A stretch of 64,000 nucleotides of DNA, taken from the NCBI RefSeq assembly GCF_000420865.1, contig NZ_ATVT01000007.1:62001-126000 (forward strand), read 5' to 3'. Of the stretch, positions 32,975 to 41,846 are shown piece after piece. The notes under the pieces are model-generated. The model did not search any database and was not told where the DNA came from. It worked only from the letters and a program-made list of their open reading frames with translations. The position numbers and the translations under genes are program-made. This stretch comes from Butyrivibrio sp. XPD2006. GTDB taxonomy: Bacteria > Bacillota > Clostridia > Lachnospirales > Lachnospiraceae. The number at the start of each line of letters is the position of its first letter. The first letter of the stretch is position 1.

Positions 32975-33745
32975 TCATGCAAAAATGTTCATGGCTTGCT
33001 GCTCATCATTCTTCATCTTCTGAGCCAGAAGAGTATTCTGATATGTATCCATGAGCTCTTTTTGCTTGGCTTCGATTACAGCTCTCATGGAGTTGTCCTC
33101 TTCCTTATCCATCTGATATCCGTTGAGTTCCATGGCTGCATGTGAGTTGTATGTCAGTGCATGCTCAACACTGTTAGTTTCGGAACCGGCCTTACTTCTG
33201 TTAGCAGTAACCTTTTCAAGTGCTTCGTCGATCCTGCTCATATCAAAGTCTTCCTTGGTCACATCGTAATCATCAATTCCAAGAGCTTTTGTAGTGCTGT
33301 TGTAAGTTGATACATTTACGAGTGAACCGTTGCTGTCGGTTGCGATCTTAAGATCACCGGTAGTGCCGTTTAAAAGATCCTTCTCATTGTATTTAGCCTG
33401 GTTAGCGCTGTCATTTATACCTTTAAGGTACTCCTTGATCTGCGACTGTATTGACTTCTTATCATCGTCAGATAAAGTACCGTTCGAAGCCTTAACTGAA
33501 AGTTCCTTTATGTTCTGAAGATAATCAGTGATGCCTTCCATGGCTCCGTCTTCAATATTAAGAGCAGACTTTGCAGATTCAAGATTCTCTTTACCTACTT
33601 CAAGCCCTCTTACCTGAGCTTCTGTCTTTTCCTGAATAGCAAGTTCTGATGCTCCCTGGGCAGCCTGTGTGTACTGACCACCATTTGAAATGACGGAATA
33701 CGCTGAGTAGTTACCGTAACCGGAAATTGCTGAAACACTACTCAT
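32975..33745 (-). CDS. Flagellin-like protein lacking the canonical N-terminal D0 helix
   Basis: The middle part matches the flagellin D1 region (LAIQEKTEAQVRGLEVGKENLESAKSALNIEDGAMEGITDYLQNIKELSVKASNGTLSDDD). The C-terminal helices also match (DEALEKVTANRSKAGSETNSVEHALTYN). The usual first 40 residues (MRINHNIxALN type) are replaced by a short MSSVSAISGYGNYSAYSV segment, and the hypervariable centre is small. The start is ATG 33745 (256 residues) with AAGGAGG. It stands alone between two terminators, with no other flagellar genes near. It could be a minor flagellin, a hook-associated-type protein or a decayed or specialised paralogue. Confidence 0.75.
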   Translation of the reverse strand: MSSVSAISGYGNYSAYSVISNGGQYTQAAQGASELAIQEKTEAQVRGLEVGKENLESAKSALNIEDGAMEGITDYLQNIKELSVKASNGTLSDDDKKSIQSQIKEYLKGINDSANQAKYNEKDLLNGTTGDLKIATDSNGSLVNVSTYNSTTKALGIDDYDVTKEDFDMSRIDEALEKVTANRSKAGSETNSVEHALTYNSHAAMELNGYQMDKEEDNSMRAVIEAKQKELMDTYQNTLLAQKMKNDEQQAMNIFA

Positions 33746-34007
33746 GTTGCCTCCTTCTTGCGAAACTAAGTGTCCGCAAACCTTGTGAAACGAAATTATA
33801 ATACTCCCATCTACCATAATAGTATTTCAGTGTTAATAAAAAGACCATACCCAAAATGGCTTATTTATGGGCAAAACGAAACATTATTGCAATCTCAGAT
33901 ACCATAAAATGAAAAGAAAATACGTTTATTTTTGTTTTAATAATACGTTATATTTCTTTTAGAGTTCTGACACAATTTGGCAAAATTTACCCGTTATTAT
34001 AATCTCA

Positions 34008-34130
34008 TCAGAAGGAAACAACTTCTGAACCCCCAACAATACTTTTTTTCATACACGGGTTGTCTGGTTCCCCACTAGACAACCCCTCCTCCCAAAAAAA
34101 CACCACCTGCATCGGCAGGTGGTTTTCTTA
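34008..34130 (+). ncRNA. Candidate small RNA with three hairpins and C-rich single-stranded motifs
   Basis: A plus-strand TATAAT (33998-34003) follows TTGGCA (33977-33982), with a slightly short 15-base spacer. Downstream come three perfect hairpins: TCAGAAG/CTTCTGA (34008-34028), GGGTTGTCT/AGACAACCC (34057-34085) and the terminator ACCACCTGC/GCAGGTGGT followed by TTTTC (34102-34130). The H1-H2 region has CCCCC, the H2 loop has TTCCCC, and the H2-H3 linker has CCTCCTCCC, which is complementary to Shine-Dalgarno sequences. No ORF explains this. The other strand uses hairpin 3 as its own terminator. The 393-bp gap 33746-34138 contains nothing else apparent. Confidence 0.45.
34102..34123. terminator. 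Terminator after the DUF4956 gene (and of the candidate sRNA)
   Basis: ACCACCTGC pairs perfectly with GCAGGTGGT around ATCG. Seven T residues follow on the minus strand and TTTTC on the plus strand. It ends the yfhO-cotH-VTC-DUF4956 transcript and could end a plus-strand RNA. Confidence 0.85.
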
Positions 34131-34138
34131 TGTCCCGG

Positions 34139-34813
34139 TCAGATCCTTATTTCTCCCTGTTGTGTAAGGAGTGAGGTATTGTCTACACTTTCAATCTTGT
34201 TAAGGCTCTTTAAAAGCTCTTTTTCCTGAGTTGTTCTTACTTCAATTATCATATCAAGCCCTGTCTTCTTAAGGTTTCTTGATTTGACCTTATAGCCTTT
34301 GGAATGTGCGGAAACTGCCTTGATGATATCATCCTCTCCGTCCGTATCGCTGCTGTTAACAATAAGTACATAGGGTTTTCTGTTCGTGGGAATAAACTGA
34401 AGCAGCAAAAGGCCTATTGTAACCATGATCGCAACGACTATAGCCAGTTCAAAGAGACCGGCTCCGCAGATAATTCCCTCTCCTATTGACCAGAACAGGA
34501 ACAAAAGATCCATGGTATCCTTGATTGCTGTTCTGAAACGAACGATGGAAAGCGCACCGACCATACCGAGAGATATAACAATACTGGACTGCATCGCTAT
34601 GATTATACCTGCGGTTATAACAGATATCATCGCCATTGATATATGATAGTTCTTACTGTAGATTGATGTTCTGTTCACCAGCTTGTAAATCAGGTAAATA
34701 TACAGTCCGATTACAAATGTAACAGCAAGAATTGATATTATCTGGCTTACCGGAATATCATTGGCAGCAAAACCTTCCATTACCGATTTTTTAATAGCAT
34801 CCTGAAAACTCAT
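34139..34813 (-). CDS. DUF4956 membrane protein
   Basis: The 224-residue protein has a short N-terminal amphipathic part, about four hydrophobic segments, the conserved GALSIVRFRTAIKDTMDLLFLFWSIGEGI stretch, and a soluble C-terminal domain of about 80 residues. This matches DUF4956 (PF16316), whose function is unknown and which recurs next to VTC and CotH genes. The start overlaps the VTC stop by four bases (ATGA). It is probably the membrane partner of the VTC protein. Confidence 0.88.
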   Translation of the reverse strand: MSFQDAIKKSVMEGFAANDIPVSQIISILAVTFVIGLYIYLIYKLVNRTSIYSKNYHISMAMISVITAGIIIAMQSSIVISLGMVGALSIVRFRTAIKDTMDLLFLFWSIGEGIICGAGLFELAIVVAIMVTIGLLLLQFIPTNRKPYVLIVNSSDTDGEDDIIKAVSAHSKGYKVKSRNLKKTGLDMIIEVRTTQEKELLKSLNKIESVDNTSLLTQQGEIRI

Positions 34814-35529
34814 AATATATCTCCATTTCCTTCTTTAATCTGTCTTGCATAATAGTACTTTGAAAAAGCACATCTCTGCAGCGAGCCGAAATCTACTATC
34901 TTTCTGATGTAATCCGGCAAAAGTTCATCGTACTTAACTTCCAGTACATGTGCTCCGGCCTCCATGGTAGGAACAGCTCTTATATTTTTATCAAAAAAGC
35001 TTCCGACATCCGTCGACGCTCCGATGTTCCTGTCAAAGGTTATCCTTACGTTTCCGTTTTTCTCGACAAAGGCCTCCCTCTCATACTCCACGATGTTCAC
35101 AGGGTGGAGCAGCCTTGTATTCATGCTCGCATAGACCTTGCGGAAAAGAAATCCATCCTCCTTCAAAAGATATCCGGAAGCTTGATGCGCCTGAGCCAGT
35201 GAAGGATTTTCTATCAGGCCCATTACAGTTTCCTTCGAAATCATAGCAGATTCTTTGTGTGTAAATCCGCTCTTTTTACTCTTTTCCTCAAGCCTTATAA
35301 ATGAGTCATCTGCATTGTAACTCCTGATCCTGATCTTGGTCCTGTCGTCAATTCCGGACTCTATCTCATACAGTGCACTATTCCTTATGTCGTCAAAGTA
35401 GATGCTTCGGATCAGGTAACTTCCGTTTTGGCTGTGAGAGTCCCTCTCCATGATATCCTTAAGGCGCTCTCTTAAATATGCAATTTGATCATCGTAGACA
35501 ATGTATTTGTCTTCAACTCTGTAATACAT
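34810..35529 (-). CDS. VTC-domain protein (polyphosphate-polymerase-like)
   Basis: The VTC domain forms the tunnel-like polyphosphate polymerase of yeast Vtc4. This 239-residue protein has YRVEDKYIV, LIRSIYFDD, KIRIRSYNADDSFIRLEEKSK and LEVKYDELLPDYI, with basic and acidic residues at the places expected for a phosphate tunnel. Bacterial VTC proteins cluster with CotH and DUF4956 as here. Whether it makes polyphosphate or some other phosphate polymer is not shown. Start and stop overlap both neighbours. Confidence 0.9.
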   Translation of the reverse strand: MYYRVEDKYIVYDDQIAYLRERLKDIMERDSHSQNGSYLIRSIYFDDIRNSALYEIESGIDDRTKIRIRSYNADDSFIRLEEKSKKSGFTHKESAMISKETVMGLIENPSLAQAHQASGYLLKEDGFLFRKVYASMNTRLLHPVNIVEYEREAFVEKNGNVRITFDRNIGASTDVGSFFDKNIRAVPTMEAGAHVLEVKYDELLPDYIRKIVDFGSLQRCAFSKYYYARQIKEGNGDIL

Positions 35530-37058
35530 TACTCAAGCCATTCTCCGCTCAAAAAGGCGACTCTCTCTTTTATAAAATCTTTGAGTTCTTCATAATGAAT
35601 ACTATCGCCCGTGGAATACCCCCACTCTTTATACATGTAAGCCCATCTTATACTGTCCATCTCAGCAGAAGCAGAAAGCCTGTCGCGGTACTCATCAATT
35701 CCGCTCTCAACCAGCTCATTCATATAATCCAGAGCATAGTCCTTATAAAACTCATGAACAAGTGCATTAAACTCCTCATGGGTCAGCATATTCTTATAAT
35801 AAATGCTGTTATGCTCCGAGAGATAAAGCTCAGTAATTCCTGTGGCATCATCCGCAGCAAACTCCATCCAGTCAAGATAGTTGCCAAGGCTCATATCAAA
35901 ATCCCATCCGGGACCGGCATAGAGTTTCTCATCAACACTGTCTTTATCCTTATAATAATACGCGCTGCTGACTCCACCGTCATAGTTCTTTATAAGCTCC
36001 TCTACCATGTATCTCTTAGCAAAAGACTCAATATCTATGTATCTCCCGTATGGTGAAGCGCTTAGTATTTCTTTTTCAGCTTCATTGAAAAACTGTGTAA
36101 TATAGCTTATCTCACCGGCTGTACAATACTTTGGAGAAAGAACTATGAAATGCTCATCATTGTCAGTAACAAATCCATTATTGAAATCATCATACTCCAG
36201 GTTATACCTGTCGACAAATTCTCTCTCCACCAGGTATCCGCCTGAGATATCCGAGACAACCTCCGGAAGCTTCCAACCCTTCATATTCCTTGTCTCATAA
36301 ACCTCAAATGCTTCCTGATTAAGTCGGGAAAAGACCTTGGACTGGTCTTTTTCAATATCGGTGATATTTATACGTTCTTCTCCTACCTCTATGCTTGCAC
36401 ACATGTAGTAGTTGCCCATATAATCACCGTTTATATAAAGATCCGCAAATCTGCCAGTGGTGGCATAAGGTATACCCACAGCAACCTCAAGCTTTCTTGC
36501 AATATCATTTCTTATCAGTGTCGCATCGGAAGCATTGGCGATAAGAGCATAATCCTTGCCGCTTCCCATACCAAGTATTGAAGCATTTTTGGAGAGCTTT
36601 ATCTTAAAGGGCTTCTTGTCCCAGGTATTCCAGGAATAGTTGCCTCTTCCCTTGATATAATCAAGGCCAAGATTGACGTTTTGTATGCCGTTTTCATCGA
36701 CCACTGTTATCTTGCCGGATTCTTTATAATCCTTGTTGGCAAGAACCTTATCAAGGTTTCCCGAATTGGTGGTGATATAGACGGTAGCAATACCGCCAGA
36801 CTTCATTATTTTTATGTCGTGTTTTTGAGCCTCCGCAGAAAGCTTAATGTCTTTTTCCGAAACGTAGCCCGGTAAAAAGAGATAGTAACTTCCATCCTGT
36901 TCATGAACCTGTATCTTGTGTCCGTCCACTGTTGCATACATAAAATACGTATCGTTGAGGTTCTTCTGCTTGCTGTCAATCTTCTCTATTAATACAAGCG
37001 CACCGGCACAAGCAACTAATACAAGCAATCTTATAAGAAGGCCTTTTATCTTACTCAT
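35529..37058 (-). CDS. CotH-family protein (kinase-like)
   Basis: CotH proteins are secreted or surface-exposed kinase-fold proteins; Bacillus CotH phosphorylates spore-coat proteins. This 509-residue protein has an N-terminal membrane helix (residues 9-25) and the family's KGRGNYSWNTWDKKPFKIKL. It also has GKDYALIANASDATLIRNDIARKL, DLYINGDYMGNYYMCASIEV, and a C-terminal AGPGWDFDMSLGNY with the metal-binding DxD-like motif. It is translationally coupled with YfhO (ATGA) and VTC (TAATG). Its substrate is unknown. Confidence 0.88.
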   Translation of the reverse strand: MSKIKGLLIRLLVLVACAGALVLIEKIDSKQKNLNDTYFMYATVDGHKIQVHEQDGSYYLFLPGYVSEKDIKLSAEAQKHDIKIMKSGGIATVYITTNSGNLDKVLANKDYKESGKITVVDENGIQNVNLGLDYIKGRGNYSWNTWDKKPFKIKLSKNASILGMGSGKDYALIANASDATLIRNDIARKLEVAVGIPYATTGRFADLYINGDYMGNYYMCASIEVGEERINITDIEKDQSKVFSRLNQEAFEVYETRNMKGWKLPEVVSDISGGYLVEREFVDRYNLEYDDFNNGFVTDNDEHFIVLSPKYCTAGEISYITQFFNEAEKEILSASPYGRYIDIESFAKRYMVEELIKNYDGGVSSAYYYKDKDSVDEKLYAGPGWDFDMSLGNYLDWMEFAADDATGITELYLSEHNSIYYKNMLTHEEFNALVHEFYKDYALDYMNELVESGIDEYRDRLSASAEMDSIRWAYMYKEWGYSTGDSIHYEELKDFIKERVAFLSGEWLE

Positions 37059-39682
37059 AGTTCAGCCCTCTTTTTCTCGGATATCACTACATATACAAAA
37101 AGCAGAACACCGATAACGCTCAGGATTATGCCGACAAAAAGTCCTTTTGAGACGTAGTCCATCTTTATATGACATTCACCGGTTATTCCATTAAGAGGAA
37201 TGTATGTAAAAGAATCATAAACTGCGATCGCCTCTGTCTTCTTGCCGTTAACCGTAATCTTCCATGCTGTTTCGTAAGGGACTGTAAGGAAAATGCCATC
37301 AGCACCTTCCGGAACAGTTATATTCATTTCATTCCAGAAAGACTTTACCCTAACATCACATTTTCTGACAGATAACTCATTGTATGCTGCCTCTAAGGCC
37401 CCGGTATCTTCGGTAACAAATATAGCTCTTCCGAAGTTGTCATCCGTCGCCTCTCCCTGAACAGTCATAGAGATCACATCACCGGCCTTGTGATAGCCAA
37501 GGTTTAATATCTTAACACAGGCAGCATTACCATACGTGGTAAGGAACTCATCACCTATAAGTATAGAAAGACTCTCTCCTGCATTAATAAGCCCGTCCAG
37601 GTAAAAGTACAGTTCGCCGTCCATGGCTGCTGTGACCTTGTAGTCGTAACGAGGTTTGTCGTCAGCCATATACATATCACTCTGTTCCACCTCAGCAGGT
37701 TTAAAAATAGATACCTCTTTTCCCAGAAGTCTTCCATAGATATCCTCCTGCAGAGAAAATGCATCCTTCTGAGGTACATGTTCCATAGATGCCTCAGGAA
37801 TGTTGTTCTCTATATCACAGATATCCGAATAGTTAAATCCGTTTGTAAACACAGCCGCCGAAAGGGCATATGGATTTTTGTAAACCTTCTCATCGCCGTC
37901 AAAAGTAAGCTCATAGCCCGGATGAACCTGATATGTACCGTCTGTCATGATGTACTTGATTCCGAGAAGTGAATCCAGAGTCTCGGTATTGTCATGGCCG
38001 TAATGAGTATAAAGTCCGTCATCATTAAGTCCCAGTCTCTGAAGGAAGTACCTGACATAAACAAGTCCTGCGGAGCTGTACTGAGTGATACCGTTGTAAT
38101 CATACTGAAATGCATCGTTCTGCTGTCTTGGATTTAAATTCTCCATTCTGTACAGAACAGTGTTATCCTCGCTGCTCTTAACAGACTTAACAGCCTCCTG
38201 AGTCTTGGATATGGTTGCTTTGTACTCAGCAGCGTTCTCACACTTCATAGACTGCCAATAATAAGTATATGCTGCATTTGCAGAAAGGTCTGCCATATTA
38301 ACCGCAATAAGAATAATGATCAATACAGATACCTTCTTCTGTTTTTTGGAAAGCATTGCAAATCCCAAAAGGATGATCATATAAACCGCTATCAGAGCCA
38401 GATTGGCATACCATGTGATATCAGAGAAATGGTCGTAATATCCTCTTCTGAGCAGAATAAGGAATCCCAGAATTACTGCACCGGCTATAACCGTCTTAAG
38501 AACCGACAGTTCCTTGTCCAATTTGGCCAGAGCGCTGCATCCACAGACTATCATGAGAAACACACACATAAAAGCCTGCCTGTAAGGATGTCCCGACGGC
38601 TCCATTCCTGCATGCCACACAAGATTTATGATGTCGCGGCTAAAGGATATTCCAAAGACCAGAAACAGCGCAAGATACCCTAGTTTCTGCCTCAGAGAAA
38701 TCTCCTTGCAGAAAAAGAACAAAAGTATCATAAACAGCGCCAAAACGCCGCAGAAAATCTGAGGATATCCAAACCTTGCCTCTATATAATCATAGGAAAA
38801 TGTCGGAAGCTTGGAAAAAATATCAAGCAGGCCGAGGTTATTACCTGTAAGCTTCATTCCAAGAAGAGTTACATCCTTGGGGCTGTCCATGAGTTCAAGG
38901 AATGTGGGTACCATTACGAAAGCCGAAAGCAGAACGGATATAAGTGCCGAAAACACAGCCTTTGCTATCTGAGCAAAGGGATGCCTGTCCTTACGTACAA
39001 TCAGATCGGCTATGGTCCAGAACACAGTGAACAAAATCACCTGATAAGTGATGTAATAGTTGAGCATCAGCATCAGGAACAATGTGACAATGAAGGGCAG
39101 CTTTTTGTTTTCTCTAAACAGGCGATCCAGACTCCAAATATAGAGCGGAAGAAGCATAACTACATCCATCCACATCATGTTCATGCTGTGGGCAAAAAGA
39201 AATCCGGAAAAAGCCCAGGAAACAGCGCCGATATAGACCGTTGCATTTTCTGTTGCTGTGGGTGAAACACCCGTCACATCCACAATAAATCTCTGCAGGA
39301 AAAGATCCATTATAACCGCAGCAAGCATAAGCTTGATACCGATCACAACTGTAATTCCGAGAGGCATTATACTTCTGTTAAACAGGGATAATATCAATAG
39401 GAACGGGCTTGTCAGATAATACGCAAAGAAGCCCAGAGTGCCTGAGCCAAGTGCTGCATTAAAAGAGTAAAACACACTGTTTTTGCCCGAATACACCGTG
39501 CGCAGATATGCATAGTAATCCACATACTGGCGCTTGAGATCAAACATGAGAAATGTCTTTTCACCAAAAGGCGTAATCTGGCACACTACAAGAACAGCCA
39601 GATACATGACCAAAATGCAGGCCGCAGAAACAAGTGCGTGATATTTATTGAGTTTGTCTTTTTTTATTTTTTCCCCTAACAT
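37055..39682 (-). CDS. YfhO-family integral-membrane protein
   Basis: The 875-residue protein has about 13 membrane segments and a large C-terminal extracellular region. It shows the N-terminal FDLKRQYVDYYAYLRTVYSGKNSVFYSFNAALGSGTLGFFAYYLTSP that typifies YfhO proteins (PF09586, GT-C-like). Members are proposed to glycosylate lipoteichoic acid or other envelope polymers. It is the first gene of a tightly overlapping four-gene operon with CotH, VTC and DUF4956. AGGTTGG, a weak Shine-Dalgarno, lies four bases before the ATG. Confidence 0.9.
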   Translation of the reverse strand: MLGEKIKKDKLNKYHALVSAACILVMYLAVLVVCQITPFGEKTFLMFDLKRQYVDYYAYLRTVYSGKNSVFYSFNAALGSGTLGFFAYYLTSPFLLILSLFNRSIMPLGITVVIGIKLMLAAVIMDLFLQRFIVDVTGVSPTATENATVYIGAVSWAFSGFLFAHSMNMMWMDVVMLLPLYIWSLDRLFRENKKLPFIVTLFLMLMLNYYITYQVILFTVFWTIADLIVRKDRHPFAQIAKAVFSALISVLLSAFVMVPTFLELMDSPKDVTLLGMKLTGNNLGLLDIFSKLPTFSYDYIEARFGYPQIFCGVLALFMILLFFFCKEISLRQKLGYLALFLVFGISFSRDIINLVWHAGMEPSGHPYRQAFMCVFLMIVCGCSALAKLDKELSVLKTVIAGAVILGFLILLRRGYYDHFSDITWYANLALIAVYMIILLGFAMLSKKQKKVSVLIIILIAVNMADLSANAAYTYYWQSMKCENAAEYKATISKTQEAVKSVKSSEDNTVLYRMENLNPRQQNDAFQYDYNGITQYSSAGLVYVRYFLQRLGLNDDGLYTHYGHDNTETLDSLLGIKYIMTDGTYQVHPGYELTFDGDEKVYKNPYALSAAVFTNGFNYSDICDIENNIPEASMEHVPQKDAFSLQEDIYGRLLGKEVSIFKPAEVEQSDMYMADDKPRYDYKVTAAMDGELYFYLDGLINAGESLSILIGDEFLTTYGNAACVKILNLGYHKAGDVISMTVQGEATDDNFGRAIFVTEDTGALEAAYNELSVRKCDVRVKSFWNEMNITVPEGADGIFLTVPYETAWKITVNGKKTEAIAVYDSFTYIPLNGITGECHIKMDYVSKGLFVGIILSVIGVLLFVYVVISEKKRAEL

Positions 39683-39728
39683 ACCAACCTACATTTTACC
39701 ACGATGAAGCTTTTTTGAAAATTTAAAA

Positions 39729-39756
39729 ATCCCCGCCACTTATATGTGACGGGGAT
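39729..39756 (-). terminator. Terminator after the small glutamine-rich protein gene
   Basis: An ATCCCCG-x-CAC stem pairs with GTG-x-CGGGGAT (one mismatch), followed by ATTTTTAAATTTT on the minus strand, 18 bases after the gene's stop. Confidence 0.75.
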
Positions 39757-39773
39757 ACATACTGTCATGTTTA

Positions 39774-40178
39774 TCAAAGTTTGATTACGATACCATCTTC
39801 TGTTCCGGCTATTATGTTGCTTGGCTTGCCTGTGAGGTCCTTGCCTCCTACAAAGTACTGATATTCATGAAGAATGCGGTCTTTCTGCATTCCTGAGATT
39901 GCCTGTTTCATATCCCTTGAAGCAAGTCCCATATCACTGTAGAAATCAAGAGACGAACTGTCGTACTGGCCAAAGGAAATCGCCACATTCTCGATGGATG
40001 CGTTCTCTCTGGCAGGTGTTACAGTCAGATCAAGCCCCTTGCTCTCCTGCTGTTGCTGCTGAGGAGAAGGCTGCTGCTTAAGCTCGGGCTGTGGTGCTAT
40101 CTGGGGATTATCTTTGACAGAGGGAATATTATATGCATTATAACCGGAAACAAATGAATTAACACTGTTTAATGCCAT
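39774..40178 (-). CDS. Small protein with Pro/Gln-rich linker, family not recognised
   Basis: I do not recognise this 134-residue protein. It begins MALNSVNSFVSGYNAYNIPSV, continues with a Pro/Gln-rich linker (QPSPQQQQQ, about 35-46), and has a folded-looking second half (SIENVAISFGQYDSSSLDF, LHEYQYFVGGKDLTG). It has no signal peptide or membrane segment. Its N-terminus resembles that of the flagellin-like protein (SGYxxY followed by SV). AAGGAGG precedes the ATG, so expression is likely. It stands alone between importer 2 and the YfhO operon. Confidence 0.75.
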   Translation of the reverse strand: MALNSVNSFVSGYNAYNIPSVKDNPQIAPQPELKQQPSPQQQQQESKGLDLTVTPARENASIENVAISFGQYDSSSLDFYSDMGLASRDMKQAISGMQKDRILHEYQYFVGGKDLTGKPSNIIAGTEDGIVIKL

Positions 40179-40281
40179 AGTATACGCCTCCTTTCAAACT
40201 TCTAATCAAGTTCAATCATATCCTATCAGTCTATATTTCGGATATGTCCCCTAAAAACTTAACCCATTTTAACATAAAAAA

Positions 40282-41034
40282 TCATGCAATCCCAGCAGCT
40301 TTTAACAGCTGTTTGGTATATTCTTCCTGAGGCTTTCTGTAAAGCTCTTTGGTGGCACCGTATTCCACTACTCTTCCGTTTTTCATGATCATGACATGAT
40401 CGCTGATCTTGTAGACGACTCTGAGGTCATGGGATATGAAAATAATGGAAATACCATGCTTCTTATGAAGATTCTCAAGCAGTTCCAATATCTGTGCCTG
40501 AATGGTTACATCAAGAGCAGAAACCGGCTCATCCGCTATAAGGAGCTTGGGAGATCTCATAAGAGCTATACCTATGCAGACTCTCTGTCTCTGTCCGCCT
40601 GAGAGCTGTGCCGGATATCTGTCCAGCATACTTAAGGGAAGCTCAATATCCTCCATAACTTCCTTAACCCGCTCTGCAATCTCTTCTTTGGTCCAATCCC
40701 TGGTCTTATCTACTCTTAAGGGTTCCTCCAAAAGCCAGCCTATCTTCTTGGCCGGATTAAGGGAGCTGTACGGGTCCTGAAAGACCATCTGCGGCCTCTC
40801 ATACTTCTGCCATATCTCGCCGGTATAGTCCTTGTTGATGCCGACAATAGCCCTGGCAAGTGTGGATTTACCGCTTCCGGATTCTCCGGCTATTGCCAGA
40901 ACCTCTCCCTCTTCCATCGATACGCTTACATCAAAGAGAGCCTGTATTTTTTTCTTTTTGGAAAAGAGCTTTCGCTTCCTGTTCTTATAAAAGACATTCA
41001 GATTACTGACTCTTAAAACCTCATCTCTATCCAT
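40282..41034 (-). CDS. ABC transporter ATPase, OppF/NikE-type (importer 2)
   Basis: This is the second ATPase of the second dipeptide/nickel-class importer. It has Walker [10 protein letters not shown], the Q-loop [10 protein letters not shown], the signature SGGQRQRVCIGIAL and Walker [12 protein letters not shown]. At 250 residues it lacks the cysteine-rich C-terminal extension of OppF1, as in NikE- and DppF-like short forms. It is the last gene of its operon. Confidence 0.92.
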   Translation of the reverse strand: MDRDEVLRVSNLNVFYKNRKRKLFSKKKKIQALFDVSVSMEEGEVLAIAGESGSGKSTLARAIVGINKDYTGEIWQKYERPQMVFQDPYSSLNPAKKIGWLLEEPLRVDKTRDWTKEEIAERVKEVMEDIELPLSMLDRYPAQLSGGQRQRVCIGIALMRSPKLLIADEPVSALDVTIQAQILELLENLHKKHGISIIFISHDLRVVYKISDHVMIMKNGRVVEYGATKELYRKPQEEYTKQLLKAAGIA

Positions 41035-41039
41035 AAAAA

Positions 41040-41846
41040 TTACCTGTCTTCGCTAAGATCGATCTTGGGAATTGCTGCTATAAGCTTCTTGGTATAGGGA
41101 TCCCTCGGCCTTGAAAATACATCAACAGTCCTTCCGGATTCAACGATATTGCCCTTCTGCATTACTATGACTCTCTGGCATATCTGGTTCACAAGGCTTA
41201 AGTCGTGTGAAATGAATATGATGGAAGTGCCCATCTCCTTATTGAGCTTCTTGAGCAGTTCCACTATCTGGGCCTGTACCGTTACATCCAGAGCTGTTGT
41301 GGGTTCATCCGCTATCAGGATCTTGGGATTTCCAATCATGGCCGCAGCTATCATTACCCTCTGTCTCATACCGCCCGAAAGCTCATGAGGATACATAAAA
41401 TATACATCCTCAGCATTATCAAGTCCGACAGCCTTAAGCATTTCTATGGCACGCTGCTTCCTCTCGGCCTTTGTGACTTCGGGGTGGTGGATATAAAGAG
41501 GCTCCTCCACCTGCCATCCTATCCTCTTTACAGGATTAAGACTTGTCATTGGCTCCTGGAAGATTATGGATATCTCATCTCCCTGATATGACCTTAATAT
41601 TTTTCTGTCACAAGTCAGAAGGTCATGGCCGTCAAACATGATCCTGCCACTCTTTGTCAGGCTCTTTCTGTTAAGAAGACCTGCAATTGCCAGTGCACTC
41701 ATGCTCTTTCCGCTTCCGGACTCACCAACAATACCTACGATCTCACCTTTTCCCAGCATGAGATCAAAGTCTTCCACAGCAACTTCAGGTGCTTCATGAT
41801 CATGAAATTCTATATGAAGATCGGTTACATCAAGAATTATTTCCAT
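41040..41846 (-). CDS. ABC transporter ATPase, OppD/NikD-type (importer 2)
   Basis: The partner ATPase has Walker [25 protein letters not shown], the signature [14 protein letters not shown] and Walker [12 protein letters not shown]. It also lacks the C-terminal oligopeptide extension. I take ATG 41846 (268 residues) as the start, because GAGGGA lies nine bases upstream and this leaves a 10-base overlap with oppC2. The upstream frame lies inside the permease gene. Confidence 0.92.
   Translation of the reverse strand: MEIILDVTDLHIEFHDHEAPEVAVEDFDLMLGKGEIVGIVGESGSGKSMSALAIAGLLNRKSLTKSGRIMFDGHDLLTCDRKILRSYQGDEISIIFQEPMTSLNPVKRIGWQVEEPLYIHHPEVTKAERKQRAIEMLKAVGLDNAEDVYFMYPHELSGGMRQRVMIAAAMIGNPKILIADEPTTALDVTVQAQIVELLKKLNKEMGTSIIFISHDLSLVNQICQRVIVMQKGNIVESGRTVDVFSRPRDPYTKKLIAAIPKIDLSEDR

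Noticed and set aside
34057..34085. GGGTTGTCT/AGACAACCC hairpin as a terminator
   Set aside because: No T-run follows it on either strand (an A-run follows on both), so I treat it as part of the candidate small RNA and not as a terminator.
39693..39721. Promoter before the YfhO gene (TTTTCA-17-TAAAAT)
   Set aside because: The predicted transcription start would fall only a few bases before the ATG and the boxes are weak matches.
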